Positions 1 to 9,112 of a stretch of 48,276 nt of DNA are shown piece after piece (positions within the stretch are counted from its first letter, which is position 1; every line of letters begins with the position of its first letter). The DNA is from Actinomycetes bacterium. GTDB taxonomy: Bacteria > Actinomycetota > Actinomycetes > Propionibacteriales > Propionibacteriaceae. The stretch spans positions 1 to 48,276 of the forward strand of contig JAEZZG010000038.1 of assembly GCA_023442485.1 (NCBI GenBank), written 5' to 3'. The position numbers were made by a program, and so were the translations under genes. Below the pieces are notes generated by a model. The model searched no databases. It had not been told where the DNA came from and was given only the letters and a program-made list of their open reading frames with translations.

Positions 1-3
1 GGA

Positions 4-1185
4 CTAGGACACAGCCGCCCCGCGAGGTGCGGATGCCGCCAAGATGGTGCCGCGACGGTCAATCACGACGACGTCAACGCACACCTCAGCCCCGTCCAGG
101 ACGGCGAGCGCCTCGTCACGGGCAGAATCCGCGATGAGTGCCGGCAGGTCAATGCCTTCCTCCGCACACAGTTCGACAGCGTGAGCCACCGTCTTGACCT
201 CAGTCAGTGCGCTGCACAGTTGGGCCGAGCCTGCGTGGGCGCGGGCGAGATTTGAGAGGTGGAGAGGTTGAATCTGGGTGCGGTGAGAATGTAGGTCTAG
301 GTATCCTGCGGCGAGTTTGGAGAGTTTGCCAACCCCGCCGACGATGGTCAGCCTCGGCAATGGATTCTTGCGTAGATATTTCAGGACTGCTCCGGCGAAG
401 TCACCCATGTCGAGGAGTTCAATCCCGGGGTGCAACTCTTCGGCAACCCTCTCCGAGGTGGACCCGGTGCAGGCTGCCGCATGGGAGACCCCCGTCGCCA
501 CTGCCACATCAATGCCTCGGTGAATCGAGGCAATCCATGCCGAGCAGGAGTAGGGCACCACCACACCCGTCGTCCCCAGAATCGATAGACCATCGACGAT
601 GCCGATGCGCGAGTTCCAGGTATGTTTGGCGATCTCTTCGCCGTCATCGACGCTGATCGTCACTTCCAGATCGGTGCTGGTGACGCCGAAACGCTGCGAG
701 ACAGCTAGGAGATTCTCGGTGATATAGGAGCGAGGCATCGGGTTGATTGCGGGCTCTCCGATATCCAGGGGGAGACCTGGCAAGGTGACTGTCCCCACCC
801 CGTCTCCGCCACGAAAAACGATCCCGCTTCCCTTCTGAGCGGGGGTGACGGTGGCTCGGATGACGGCGAGATGGGTGACGTCGGGATCGTCGCCAGCATC
901 CTTCGTCACCGCAACCATCGCCCCAGCCGCGCTAGCTTCGTGAGCGGTGAGAGCGAAGGCGGTGTGTTTGCCGTGAGGCAGATCAATCTCTACTGGGTCG
1001 GGGAACTCGCCGCTGTTGATGAATATCCATGCCGCTGTGGCTGCCGCAGCAGCGCAGGCGCCCGTAGTCCATCCCGGGCGCAGTTGAGACGAATCCAACT
1101 GGGCCTTGCGCCCTGTGGCAGCACCCGGGCGTGGTTGTAATGCTTCCTGGCCCTGACGAGCTAGGGCATCATCATTGGTGCACAT
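4..1185 (-). CDS. cbiD: Cobalt-precorrin-5B (C1)-methyltransferase CbiD
   Basis: CbiD methylates C1 of the corrin ring in the cobalt-early (anaerobic) branch of cobalamin synthesis, in the cytoplasm, using S-adenosylmethionine. The 393-residue product has the family's early LRPGWTTGACAAAAATAA segment (about residues 36-53) and the later TTGVVVPYSCSAW and GGVGKLSKLAAG blocks. Its length is normal for the family. The ATG at 1185 overlaps the end of cbiC by 14 bases, so the two are probably translationally coupled. It is the last gene of the leftward operon inside the window, and its TAG lies only three bases from the edge, so whether more cbi genes follow cannot be seen. Identification is firm; the catalytic assignment is by family. 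Confidence 0.95.
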   Translation of the reverse strand: MCTNDDALARQGQEALQPRPGAATGRKAQLDSSQLRPGWTTGACAAAAATAAWIFINSGEFPDPVEIDLPHGKHTAFALTAHEASAAGAMVAVTKDAGDDPDVTHLAVIRATVTPAQKGSGIVFRGGDGVGTVTLPGLPLDIGEPAINPMPRSYITENLLAVSQRFGVTSTDLEVTISVDDGEEIAKHTWNSRIGIVDGLSILGTTGVVVPYSCSAWIASIHRGIDVAVATGVSHAAACTGSTSERVAEELHPGIELLDMGDFAGAVLKYLRKNPLPRLTIVGGVGKLSKLAAGYLDLHSHRTQIQPLHLSNLARAHAGSAQLCSALTEVKTVAHAVELCAEEGIDLPALIADSARDEALAVLDGAEVCVDVVVIDRRGTILAASAPRGAAVS

Positions 1186-1828
1186 TAGTGGTTTCAGCTC
1201 CAGACGCCATCGCGTTCACCGCAGCAACCGCCATCGCAGAGCCACCTCGGCGTCCCCGCACCGTCAGGTATTCCAAGCCGAGATCATTGGCGATCAAGGC
1301 ATCCTTCGATTCGGCGGCACCCACGAAACCAACCGGGATGCCGATGACTGCAGCAGGCCGCACCGAGGTGGTGTGCAGCAGTTCAAGGAGACGGAATAAC
1401 GAGGTGGGGGCATTGCCAATCGCCACCACAGCCCCGTCGAGTTGACCTGTCTCTAGCCACAGATCCACGGCAGCAGAGGTCTTGGTGGAGCCCAGTTTGG
1501 CGGCAAGATCGGATAGGCGCGGATCCTTGATCAAAGAAACTACGTCGTTGTCTCGGGGCAGACGGGAGCGAATCACGCCGGTTGCGACCATAGAGGAGTC
1601 ACAAAGAATCGGCGCTCCCGCCTCCAAGGCGGTGCGGGCAGCGACCGCAACATCGTCAGTAAAGGAGATCAGATCGGCGATCTGTGGATCGGCCGCCGCG
1701 TGGACCATGCGCACCACGACTGGTTCCAAACTGGCCGGGAATCGATCCAGATTGGTTTCTTCGCGGATGATCTCGAAAGAGCGGGCATAAATATCGGAAC
1801 CGTGTTTGATGTAATCGTAATCAGACAT
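1172..1828 (-). CDS. cbiC: Precorrin-8X / cobalt-precorrin-8 methylmutase CbiC (CobH)
   Basis: This enzyme moves a methyl group from C11 to C12 to give (cobalt-)hydrogenobyrinate, a cytoplasmic step of corrin ring synthesis. The 218-residue protein is normal length. It starts MSDYDYIKHGSDIYARSF, and the VRMVHAAADPQIADL segment carries the family's catalytic histidine (near residue 43). A CAGGAG ribosome binding site sits a few bases upstream of the ATG at 1828. The gene overlaps cbiT by 8 bases and cbiD by 14, typical of a coupled operon. CbiC and CobH are one family. The neighbouring CbiD, rather than CobF-type genes, argues for the cobalt-early route. Confidence 0.95.
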   Translation of the reverse strand: MSDYDYIKHGSDIYARSFEIIREETNLDRFPASLEPVVVRMVHAAADPQIADLISFTDDVAVAARTALEAGAPILCDSSMVATGVIRSRLPRDNDVVSLIKDPRLSDLAAKLGSTKTSAAVDLWLETGQLDGAVVAIGNAPTSLFRLLELLHTTSVRPAAVIGIPVGFVGAAESKDALIANDLGLEYLTVRGRRGGSAMAVAAVNAMASGAETTNVHQ

Positions 1829-2546
1829 TCAATTCTCCTGTATCGGATGAGTGATCTCCTGGTTTCACCCAGGACCACATGGTGACGCTACGAAGCGGCT
1901 TCCACCCTCGGAAGGCGCCGATCCGGTCGCCATTCTCAATAGTTAGCCGAGTCAGCTCCCCGCCATAGCGGGCATGGGCTTCGGCTAAAGAGACCTCAGC
2001 TTCGACGGTGACCCCGTGGGCAACGAATCTGCCTCCGGGACGGAGCCGGGTCAGGCACCGCTGCAAAATACCGCTAGAAAGACCGCCACCGATGAAAATA
2101 GCATCCGGGTCTTCCAGGGTTTCTACCGCGTTTTCCACGTCGTCGAGGACGATTGAGCCCCGGTCTGTGACAGCGAACCGTTCCAGATTCGCCACCCCGT
2201 TAGCTCTGCGTTCGGGCTTGCGTTCCACCCCGATGGCGCGGGTAGTCGGGTGAGCGCGCAACCACTCAATCATGATTGAGCCAGCCCCGGCGCCTAGATC
2301 CCACAGCATCTCTGATTCAGCCGGACGCAAGGCAGTCAAGGCTGAGGCGCGGATGAGTCGCTTCGTCACCAACCCGTCATGGATGAATGCGTCATCAGGA
2401 AGACCTGGAACAGATGAGTTGAGCTCCCAGAGCTGATCCATCGGGCGGGGTTGATGCAGCGGGCGCTGAGGACGAGTGCCACCTGGTGCCCGATTCACGC
2501 TCTGTTCTGTCGCAGAATCGGTCGTCTCATGTGATTCAGACATCAT
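1821..2546 (-). CDS. cbiT: Cobalt-precorrin-6B C15-methyltransferase (decarboxylating) CbiT
   Basis: CbiT methylates C15 and decarboxylates the acetate side chain at C12 of the corrin intermediate. The protein is a class I SAM-dependent methyltransferase: LWDLGAGAGSIMIEW (about residues 83-97) is the SAM-binding glycine loop, followed by the acidic strand end GVERKPER. At 241 residues it is about 45-50 longer than a minimal CbiT because of a polar, probably disordered N-terminus before WELNSSVPGLPDDAF. It lacks the CbiE half found in fused CobL, so CbiE must be encoded elsewhere. The start overlaps the hemL stop by 4 bases (ATGA). A later start near residue 36 cannot be excluded. Confidence 0.88.
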   Translation of the reverse strand: MMSESHETTDSATEQSVNRAPGGTRPQRPLHQPRPMDQLWELNSSVPGLPDDAFIHDGLVTKRLIRASALTALRPAESEMLWDLGAGAGSIMIEWLRAHPTTRAIGVERKPERRANGVANLERFAVTDRGSIVLDDVENAVETLEDPDAIFIGGGLSSGILQRCLTRLRPGGRFVAHGVTVEAEVSLAEAHARYGGELTRLTIENGDRIGAFRGWKPLRSVTMWSWVKPGDHSSDTGELNV

Positions 2547-3892
2547 CGCCTATCCGTTTTCTTCGAGGTGAGCAAGTATTGGCCAGCAGCCCGTGCGGCG
2601 GCGGCGATGCCTCGATCAAGATGATCCAGAACCTCGTCGTCGTTGTGGGCGGCAGAGACGAACCAGGCCTCAAAACACGATGGGGGTAGCAGTATCTTGG
2701 CCTCAGTAGCTGCATGGAAGAAGGCCTTGAATAGCTGTTGGTCTTGGGCATTGGCGTCATCGAAGTTGCGAATCGGTTGCGCCATAGCCTGTTCGCCGAA
2801 GAAAACTGAGAAGAGACTGCCGACGCGCTGCACCCGATGGGGGACGCCCTCGGTGTTCAAGTGGGTGGTCAACGAGGAGACCACCTGGTCGCTGACCTGG
2901 TTGAGGAGATGATTGAGATCGTCGTCAACCCTAGTCAAGGTCTCGATGCCGGCCGTGGTGGCTAGGGGATTACCCGACAAGGTCCCGGCCTGGTAGACCG
3001 GCCCTAGTGGAGCCAACATCTCCATCAGCTCGGCACGTCCACCCAGGGCGGCGAGTGGCATCCCGCCGCCGATGACCTTTCCGAAGGTCACCAGATCTGG
3101 TGTCCAGCGGCCGTGGTCCTGATCGATTGCCCAGAAACCTTGAGGGGAACATCTGAAACCAGTCAAGACCTCATCGCAGATCATGAGGGCTCCGTGGCGT
3201 TGGGTAAGTTTGTGGATGCGGTGATTGAAGCCGTGGTCTGGTGGGACGACACCCATGTTGGCTGGGGCAGCCTCGGTGATGATGGCGGCGATCCGATCGG
3301 GATAGTTGATGAAAACCTGACGGAGTGCGTCAACGTCGTTGTAGGGGATCGCGATCGTTTCGGCTGCGATCGAGGCAGGAACACCGGCGGAACTTGCCTG
3401 CCCTGCCGTCGCCAACCCGGAACCTGCGTGGACCAGCAAAGAATCTGAATGACCGTGGTAGCAGCCGACGAACTTCACCAGGAGATCACGCCCTGTTGCG
3501 GCTCTGGCAAGGCGAATCGCCGTCATGGTGGCCTCGGTGCCGGTAGAGACGAAACGGACTTGGTCAATCATTGGCATCCGCGAGGTGATCAACTCAGCCA
3601 GGGTGACCTCTTGTCTGGTCGGGGCTCCGAAAGATAAGCCTCGGCAGGCGGCGTCCTGGACGGCAGAAACAACATCTGGGTGACAGTGACCCAGAATCGC
3701 AGGACCCCAGGAGCCGATCAGGTCAAGGTATCGGGTGTCTGATTCGTCCCAGATCCAAGCCCCTTGAGCTCGCTGAATGAAACGCGGGGTACCGCCGACA
3801 GATCCCCAGGCTCTCACCGGGGACGAGACCCCGCCGGGGATCACGGTGCAGGCCTGGGAGAAGAGGTCCTGATTAGTTTTGTCTGGAGTCAC
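2543..3892 (-). CDS. hemL: Glutamate-1-semialdehyde 2,1-aminomutase HemL
   Basis: HemL converts glutamate-1-semialdehyde to 5-aminolevulinate in the C5 pathway of tetrapyrrole synthesis. It is a fold-type I PLP enzyme: VTFGKVIGGGMPLAALGG contains the Schiff-base lysine (residue 272 from the chosen start), ICDEVLTGFR holds the aspartate that contacts the PLP nitrogen, and VSTGTEATMTAIRLAR is the phosphate-binding region. I chose the GTG at 3892. It follows the hemB stop by two bases and has GGAAGGA at good spacing; an ATG at 3919 would overlap hemB by 25 bases with a weak site. From the GTG the protein has 449 residues. Its presence shows the C5 route, but glutamyl-tRNA reductase (hemA) is not in the window. 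Confidence 0.94.
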   Translation of the reverse strand: MTPDKTNQDLFSQACTVIPGGVSSPVRAWGSVGGTPRFIQRAQGAWIWDESDTRYLDLIGSWGPAILGHCHPDVVSAVQDAACRGLSFGAPTRQEVTLAELITSRMPMIDQVRFVSTGTEATMTAIRLARAATGRDLLVKFVGCYHGHSDSLLVHAGSGLATAGQASSAGVPASIAAETIAIPYNDVDALRQVFINYPDRIAAIITEAAPANMGVVPPDHGFNHRIHKLTQRHGALMICDEVLTGFRCSPQGFWAIDQDHGRWTPDLVTFGKVIGGGMPLAALGGRAELMEMLAPLGPVYQAGTLSGNPLATTAGIETLTRVDDDLNHLLNQVSDQVVSSLTTHLNTEGVPHRVQRVGSLFSVFFGEQAMAQPIRNFDDANAQDQQLFKAFFHAATEAKILLPPSCFEAWFVSAAHNDDEVLDHLDRGIAAAARAAGQYLLTSKKTDRR

Positions 3893-3894
3893 AG

Positions 3895-4872
3895 CTAGAT
3901 CCTTCCCTGACGAATCCATTGGGCTAGTTCGAGAGCCCAGTAGGTGAGGACGATGTCGGCCCCAGCGCGGCGAATCGAGAGTACGGATTCGGCAATGATC
4001 CGGTCACGATCGATCCAGCCCTTCGCCGAGGCGGCCTCGATCATGGCGTACTCGCCAGAGACCTGGTAAGCGGCGACCGGGACGTCGACGGCAGCCTTGA
4101 TGTCACTGAGGACGTCTAGGTAGTAGCCGGCTGGTTTCGTCATCACCATGTCTGCGGATTCCGCCACATCGAGTAAGGCCTCGATCATGGCCTCTCGCCG
4201 ATTCGCCGGGTCCATCTGGTAGGTGCGACGGTCTCCTTGGAGCTGGCAGTCGACGGCTTCACGGAAGGGACCATAGAAGCCGGAGGCGTACTTTGCAGAG
4301 TAGGCCAAGATGGCGGTGTCGGTGAAGCCAGCATCGTCGAGTCCTGCCCTGATCGCGGCGACTTGGTGATCCATCATGCCCGAAGGGGAGACCATGTGCG
4401 CGCCAGCGGCCGCCTGGGTGATCGCCATCTTCACATAGAGTTCATTGGTTTCGTCGTTGAGCACACGCCCCTCGTCGTCGAGGGCACCGCAGTGGCCGTG
4501 ATCAGTGAATTCGTCAAGGCAGGTATCGGCGCAGATCACCACCGCGTCGCCGACTTCTTCGCGCACCGCAGCGATGGCCTTGTTGAGGATGCCGTCCGGG
4601 TTCCACGCCTCAGAGCCGATTGGGTCCCGGCGGGTAGGGATTCCAAACAGATCAATGCCGCCTATACCTAACTCGGCGCACTGCTGTGCGGTCTGGCGCA
4701 GGGAGTAGAGGGTGTGCTGGACAACCCCGCTCATGGCGCTGATTGGTCTAGGCTCAGTGAGCCCTTCGGCGATGAACACCGGCAAGATCAAGTGTTGGGG
4801 ATGAAGATTAGTCTCGGCGACGAGACTGCGCATAGCGGTGGTGGTGCGCAATCGGCGGGGGCGACGGGTCAT
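3895..4872 (-). CDS. hemB: Delta-aminolevulinic acid dehydratase (porphobilinogen synthase) HemB
   Basis: HemB condenses two 5-aminolevulinate molecules to porphobilinogen. The 325-residue sequence contains both active-site lysines: K194 in AYSAKYASGFYGPFREA and K246 in VMTKPAGYY. The metal-site loop DTCLDEFTDHGHCG keeps C118 and C128 but has aspartate at 120 where zinc-dependent enzymes have the middle cysteine, a hybrid form known from actinobacteria. Metal use (Zn or Mg) therefore cannot be settled from sequence. The ATG overlaps the hemD stop by 4 bases, and hemL begins two bases after the hemB stop. Confidence 0.96.
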   Translation of the reverse strand: MTRRPRRLRTTTAMRSLVAETNLHPQHLILPVFIAEGLTEPRPISAMSGVVQHTLYSLRQTAQQCAELGIGGIDLFGIPTRRDPIGSEAWNPDGILNKAIAAVREEVGDAVVICADTCLDEFTDHGHCGALDDEGRVLNDETNELYVKMAITQAAAGAHMVSPSGMMDHQVAAIRAGLDDAGFTDTAILAYSAKYASGFYGPFREAVDCQLQGDRRTYQMDPANRREAMIEALLDVAESADMVMTKPAGYYLDVLSDIKAAVDVPVAAYQVSGEYAMIEAASAKGWIDRDRIIAESVLSIRRAGADIVLTYWALELAQWIRQGRI

Positions 4873-5615
4873 GTCAGCGCTCCTTTGACGGTTTCAACGA
4901 CACTCTCCGGTGCCGTACTCGGACAGACACGGTATTCATTATGGTACTCAGCCACGCGAGCCGCAGTTTTGCGTCCGAGGGCAACCCAGGCCCGGTCAGG
5001 AATGATCTCAAACCGTGACGCCAAGGCAGCCACTGAGGACGGTGAGGTCGCAATCACCGCCGCATAATCTCCCCAACGAGTCTCCATGTCGTCGAGGACG
5101 CAGTCATCGGGTTCGGTGGTGTAGAGGTCGATCCGGTGCACGTCATGTCCTTGTGCAGCCAAGGTGTCAGTCAACCAAGAATCAGAGGCTGCCGAAATCG
5201 CAAGGACGATTGACGCGCGGCCTTGAGTGGTGGCGATCGTGGAAAAGGCCTCGGCAAGGGTGCGGGCTGAGGACGGTTGGGCAGCTTCGAGGCCAACCTC
5301 TAGCCCGAGTTCCCTGGCAGCGGCAGAGGTTGATGGCCCACAGGAGGCAACGGGGACGCCGAGTTGACGCAATCGAGGCCCCACTGGGGTTAGTAGTTGC
5401 GCCCCCGTGATCGCGGTGAGCCCAAGCCACACACCTGCGGGTGCGGGAGTGTGCGCGAAGTCAGTCAAGGCGTCCAGGACGCGTTCGGGTGCGCCAGGAA
5501 TAACTGAGGTCGCAATCACCCGTCGAGATTCGACATCGAAGCCGGCAGCTCCTAGACCATCACTGATCGGTCCCGGGCGGGAGGTGTACAAGATGACCGG
5601 CGGTGCTGATCTCAT
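4869..5615 (-). CDS. hemD: Uroporphyrinogen-III synthase HemD
   Basis: HemD cyclises hydroxymethylbilane with inversion of ring D to give uroporphyrinogen III, the branch point between heme and corrins. The sequence is poorly conserved, as usual for the family. Assignment rests on the start VILYTSRPG, the alternating alpha/beta pattern, the late AVIATSPSSVAAL and AWVALGRKTAA segments, and the place between hemC and hemB. The ATG at 5615 has an AGGA motif upstream and lies 7 bases after the hemC stop; the frame stays open to 5675 but that would run into hemC. From 5615 the product has 248 residues, normal for HemD. Confidence 0.88.
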   Translation of the reverse strand: MRSAPPVILYTSRPGPISDGLGAAGFDVESRRVIATSVIPGAPERVLDALTDFAHTPAPAGVWLGLTAITGAQLLTPVGPRLRQLGVPVASCGPSTSAAARELGLEVGLEAAQPSSARTLAEAFSTIATTQGRASIVLAISAASDSWLTDTLAAQGHDVHRIDLYTTEPDDCVLDDMETRWGDYAAVIATSPSSVAALASRFEIIPDRAWVALGRKTAARVAEYHNEYRVCPSTAPESVVETVKGALT

Positions 5616-5622
5616 GGGTTTC

Positions 5623-6555
5623 CTAGCGGCGAGGTTTGTTAGCGCCGAGATCGCAGATGGTGTTGGCGCCATCACGGATCAGCTGATCGGCGAGATCTAG
5701 CCCTACCTTGTGGGCGGCGGAGAGATCTGACGGGGTGGGGCAAGAGGCGTCGAGACGGGCGCTGCCGTCCGAAGCAAAAACGGAAGCGGTCAAGACTCCA
5801 TTACGGTGGGTTACCCCGACGGGGGCCGCGCAACCAGCTTGCAACCCGGCTAGGACGGCTCTTTCGGCTGTCACGGCGGCGGCGGTGGTGTCGTCATGGA
5901 TGGAGGTTAAGACGTCAGCGAGGGCCGGATCAGGGTCGATTCTAGTCTCAATCGCCAATGCTCCTTGGGCAGGTGCCCAGGCGAAATCGAGGTATTCGGT
6001 GATCACATCAGTGAGGCCGAGGCGGGCCAATCCAGCCGCCGCCAACACCACCGCGTCTAGGTCTGCTTCATCGGAGAGGGCCCTGGCGATGCGGGTGGGG
6101 ACGTTGCCTCGAATGTCGACGACTGTGAGGTCGGGGCGGCGGTGCCGAATCTGAGCGGCCCGACGTGGCGAACCGGTGCCGATGCTTGCTCCCGGAGGTA
6201 GATCGGCGAAGGAGAGGCCGTGGCGGGAAACCAGGACATCGCGCGGGTCTTCGCGGGCGGGGATGGCGGCGATGGTGAGCCCCGTGACGGGTGCCGTCGG
6301 CAAGTCTTTGAAAGAGTGGACGGCGAGATCGACGTCCCCGGCTAGTAGGGCCTGGCGGAGAGTGGCTGCGAAGACGCCGATTCCGCCGAGTTTGCTCAAC
6401 GAGGTCATGTCTACGTCGCCTTGAGTGGTGATGGTGTGCAACTCTAATGCAACCCCGTGGCGGGATAAGGCTTCGGCGACGTGGCGGGATTGGGTGACGG
6501 CGAGATTGCTGGCCCGGGTACCGATGAGGAAATGCACGCAATTATTGTTGCACAT
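5623..6555 (-). CDS. hemC: Porphobilinogen deaminase (hydroxymethylbilane synthase) HemC
   Basis: HemC polymerises four porphobilinogens into hydroxymethylbilane. C242 in LQAGCAAPVGV is the cysteine that carries the dipyrromethane cofactor, and D84 in HSFKDLP is the catalytic aspartate; both positions match the numbering known for the E. coli enzyme. LIGTRASNLAVTQS is the normal N-terminal strand. The frame is open as far as 7137, but that part is antisense to recG, so I start at the ATG at 6555 (310 residues). The ribosome site is weak and a GTG six codons later is possible. It is the first gene of the tetrapyrrole operon and is divergent from recG across about 114 bases. Confidence 0.93.
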   Translation of the reverse strand: MCNNNCVHFLIGTRASNLAVTQSRHVAEALSRHGVALELHTITTQGDVDMTSLSKLGGIGVFAATLRQALLAGDVDLAVHSFKDLPTAPVTGLTIAAIPAREDPRDVLVSRHGLSFADLPPGASIGTGSPRRAAQIRHRRPDLTVVDIRGNVPTRIARALSDEADLDAVVLAAAGLARLGLTDVITEYLDFAWAPAQGALAIETRIDPDPALADVLTSIHDDTTAAAVTAERAVLAGLQAGCAAPVGVTHRNGVLTASVFASDGSARLDASCPTPSDLSAAHKVGLDLADQLIRDGANTICDLGANKPRR

Positions 6556-6669
6556 TTCAGCTTCTAGGCGTCGAAGCCTGCGCCTGGTTTCTTGGCCTCG
6601 CCGAGGATCACCGTCAGGGGATGGAGCCGGATTCGCAGGTATTCTAGGTGCGAAAGGAGGGATGGGCAG
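6556..6669. promoter_or_regulatory. Divergent hemC/recG intergenic region
   Basis: This 114-base gap must carry the promoters of both the leftward tetrapyrrole operon and rightward recG. I see the recG ribosome site at its right end and a short AGGCG/CGCCT inverted repeat (6566-6570 and 6581-6585) just upstream of hemC. I found no convincing -35/-10 pair and no cobalamin-riboswitch B12 box. Confidence 0.4.
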
Positions 6670-9048
6670 ATGTGGCGGACCGACACCTTTTCCTGTCTGT
6701 TCGACGACGTGTCCGCCATTGTCGGGGCAAAAACCGGTCAGGCTTTCGCCAAGCTCGGTGTGGGCACCGTCTGGGACCTGCTCAGGCACCTGCCGCGATC
6801 CTATGTTTACGGCACCCAGACTTCCTCCTTGACCCAGCTTCAACTCTCCCAGGTGTGCGCGATCATCGCGCGAGTCAAAGATATTCGCACCTCCTTGCGA
6901 GGGCATCGTTCTCGACTCGTCGCCGAGCTGACCGACGGAGACGGGGTCATTGACGCGGTCTTCTTCGGTAAGGAATATCTGGTCAAATACTGGTCCAAGG
7001 CGCTCAGCCAGGGAGAACGCGGAATCTTCGTCGGCAAAGTCACCCAATTCCGTGACCGTCTCCAAATGACCCACCCGAACTTCGTCATGATGGACGAATC
7101 CGGGACGGTGGTCGGTTGGGCAAATGAGTCCAAACACAACATGGTCAAGACGGTGACCAGGTCCGGTATGGTCGGTCTCTACCCGTCATCGGCTTCCCTT
7201 GCGACCTGGGAGATCGCCGAGTGTGTCCATCTGGCCCTTGACCATATCTCCACCCTGACTGATCCGCTCCCGGAACAGATTCGTCGTGACTGGGATCTGC
7301 CTGGTTTCTACGAGGCCTGCCGTCTGGTCCACCAGCCGCAGTCCAAGGAGGACATCGAGCGGGGCCAAAACCGGTTGCGCTGCGATGAAGCAACCTGGTT
7401 GCAGGTGGCGATGGGAGTCAGACGCCGCACCGCCCAATCCAGAAAGGCAGCTGTGATGACCGCCCGGCCTTCAGGGTTGGAAGAGTCTCTCTACGCCAAT
7501 CTGCCTTTCGCCTTGACTGCAGGACAAGAAGATGCCCTCGACGTCATCGGTGGCGATCTAGCTCGTGCAACCCCTATGCAACGTCTACTCCAAGGCGATG
7601 TTGGATCAGGAAAGACCGTCGTCGCCTTGGCCGCCATGTGTCGCGTAGTCGACAACGGATATCAAGCCGTCCTGCTGGCTCCGACGGAGGTACTAGCGAC
7701 CCAACACTATGCGACGATCACCCGGCTCATGGATCAGCGCCGACGCGCAGCACTACCCGCCACAGCCCAGCCTGGCTCGTCTGCACCTGGTCACACATCT
7801 GTCGTCGCGGACGCCTTGGCAGGGGCGGAAACTAGTGGGGAAGGCCTCGATCGAGACGGTTCCGCTGAGGTGACCTTACTGATCGGATCCCTCTCGGCGG
7901 CGGAGAAGAACCGAGCTGTGGAGCGGATCGCGTCCGGGGAAGCTGGAATCATCATTGGAACCCACGCCGTCTTGTCTGATTCTGTCCTCTTCCACAATCT
8001 AGGGTTGGTGGTTGTTGACGAACAGCACAGGTTCGGCGTGGAACAACGTGCCCGGCTCACCGAGAATCGTCAACCGCGACCCCACGAACTCGTGATGACC
8101 GCCACACCGATTCCGCGTTCGGTCGCGATGACCTGCTACGGCGACCTCGACCTGACCAAGATGACGCAGATGCCCAGTAACCGGGCCGGGGTGGAGACCC
8201 ACGTCGTCAACCTATCTGCCACCCCGCACTGGATTCGTCGGGTGTGGGAGCGCGTGGGCGAAGAGGTCGCTAAGGGGCGCCAAGTCTTCGTGGTGTGCCC
8301 GACCATCAGTGAGTCATGCCCCGATCCCGAGGCCGATCTCGGCGGTGATGACAGCCTTGACCGGGAAGACTCTGGTATAGGGGCGCGGCCGGATCAGCTC
8401 GCATTTGACGATGTGGACCCAAAGGTGGGGTCGCCTTCTCGACCGCTAGCCTCAGTGGAGGCAGTTGCCGACTACCTGGCTAAACAGAGATTCCCACAGT
8501 TGCGGGTGGCGTCGCTCCATTCCCAGATGGATACCGCCGCCAAGGCTGAGGTGATGGGCAAAGTGGTCGGCGGTGAGATCGATATTGTGGTGGCCACCAC
8601 TGTGATCGAGGTGGGGATTGACGTCCCGAATGCCTCGATGATGGTCATCCTGGACGCTGACCGTTTCGGAATTTCTCAGTTACATCAGTTGCGCGGACGG
8701 ATCGGGCGAGGCCCTCATCCGGGGGTGTGCCTCCTGGTGGCGGAGCTGGAGCCAGGCTCGATCGCTAAGGCCAGGCTCGACGTGATTGAGTCCACTCGCG
8801 ATGGGTTTGCCCTCGCTGAGATGGATCTGGCCTTGCGTAGCGAGGGGGATATCCTCGGCGCCAATCAATCCGGTCGGTCATCGTTGAAGTTGTTGAGTGT
8901 GGCCCGTGACGCACACGTCATTGATCAGTCGCGAAAGATAGCCGATAGTCTGCTGGCTGCCGAGGGGGCACTCTGCGATCCGATGATCAAAGACATGGTG
9001 AGTGCAGTTGAGCGGATCGGCTCCCAGGATTGGCTCCTGCGTAACTAA
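6670..9048 (+). CDS. recG: ATP-dependent DNA helicase RecG
   Basis: RecG remodels stalled replication forks and branch-migrates Holliday junctions. An N-terminal OB-fold wedge domain is followed by a superfamily 2 helicase: Walker A GDVGSGKT near residue 310, VVDEQHRFGVEQR (DEQH box) near 450, MTATPIPRS, and the C-terminal QLRGRIGR arginine-finger motif near 675. The frame is open from 6592, but the ATG at 6670 has AGGAGG at 6655-6660 with 9-base spacing, giving 792 residues. That is somewhat longer than usual because of polar low-complexity inserts at about residues 355-400 and 545-590. The gene diverges from hemC and is convergent with the next gene, with hairpins between. Confidence 0.95.
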   Translation: MWRTDTFSCLFDDVSAIVGAKTGQAFAKLGVGTVWDLLRHLPRSYVYGTQTSSLTQLQLSQVCAIIARVKDIRTSLRGHRSRLVAELTDGDGVIDAVFFGKEYLVKYWSKALSQGERGIFVGKVTQFRDRLQMTHPNFVMMDESGTVVGWANESKHNMVKTVTRSGMVGLYPSSASLATWEIAECVHLALDHISTLTDPLPEQIRRDWDLPGFYEACRLVHQPQSKEDIERGQNRLRCDEATWLQVAMGVRRRTAQSRKAAVMTARPSGLEESLYANLPFALTAGQEDALDVIGGDLARATPMQRLLQGDVGSGKTVVALAAMCRVVDNGYQAVLLAPTEVLATQHYATITRLMDQRRRAALPATAQPGSSAPGHTSVVADALAGAETSGEGLDRDGSAEVTLLIGSLSAAEKNRAVERIASGEAGIIIGTHAVLSDSVLFHNLGLVVVDEQHRFGVEQRARLTENRQPRPHELVMTATPIPRSVAMTCYGDLDLTKMTQMPSNRAGVETHVVNLSATPHWIRRVWERVGEEVAKGRQVFVVCPTISESCPDPEADLGGDDSLDREDSGIGARPDQLAFDDVDPKVGSPSRPLASVEAVADYLAKQRFPQLRVASLHSQMDTAAKAEVMGKVVGGEIDIVVATTVIEVGIDVPNASMMVILDADRFGISQLHQLRGRIGRGPHPGVCLLVAELEPGSIAKARLDVIESTRDGFALAEMDLALRSEGDILGANQSGRSSLKLLSVARDAHVIDQSRKIADSLLAAEGALCDPMIKDMVSAVERIGSQDWLLRN

Positions 9049-9112
9049 GTGGCTGCCCGTGGAGGCGGATTCGCGATCGGGCGGCACCTGTCGCCGAGGT
9101 CACTAGCGCTTG

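Noticed and set aside
6556..6669. Cobalamin riboswitch before hemC
   Set aside because: The gap is too short and I see no B12-box-like sequence on the minus strand.
6556..7137. Upstream extension of the hemC reading frame
   Set aside because: It lies antisense to recG, has no HemC-like sequence, and the conserved catalytic residue numbering fits a start at 6555.
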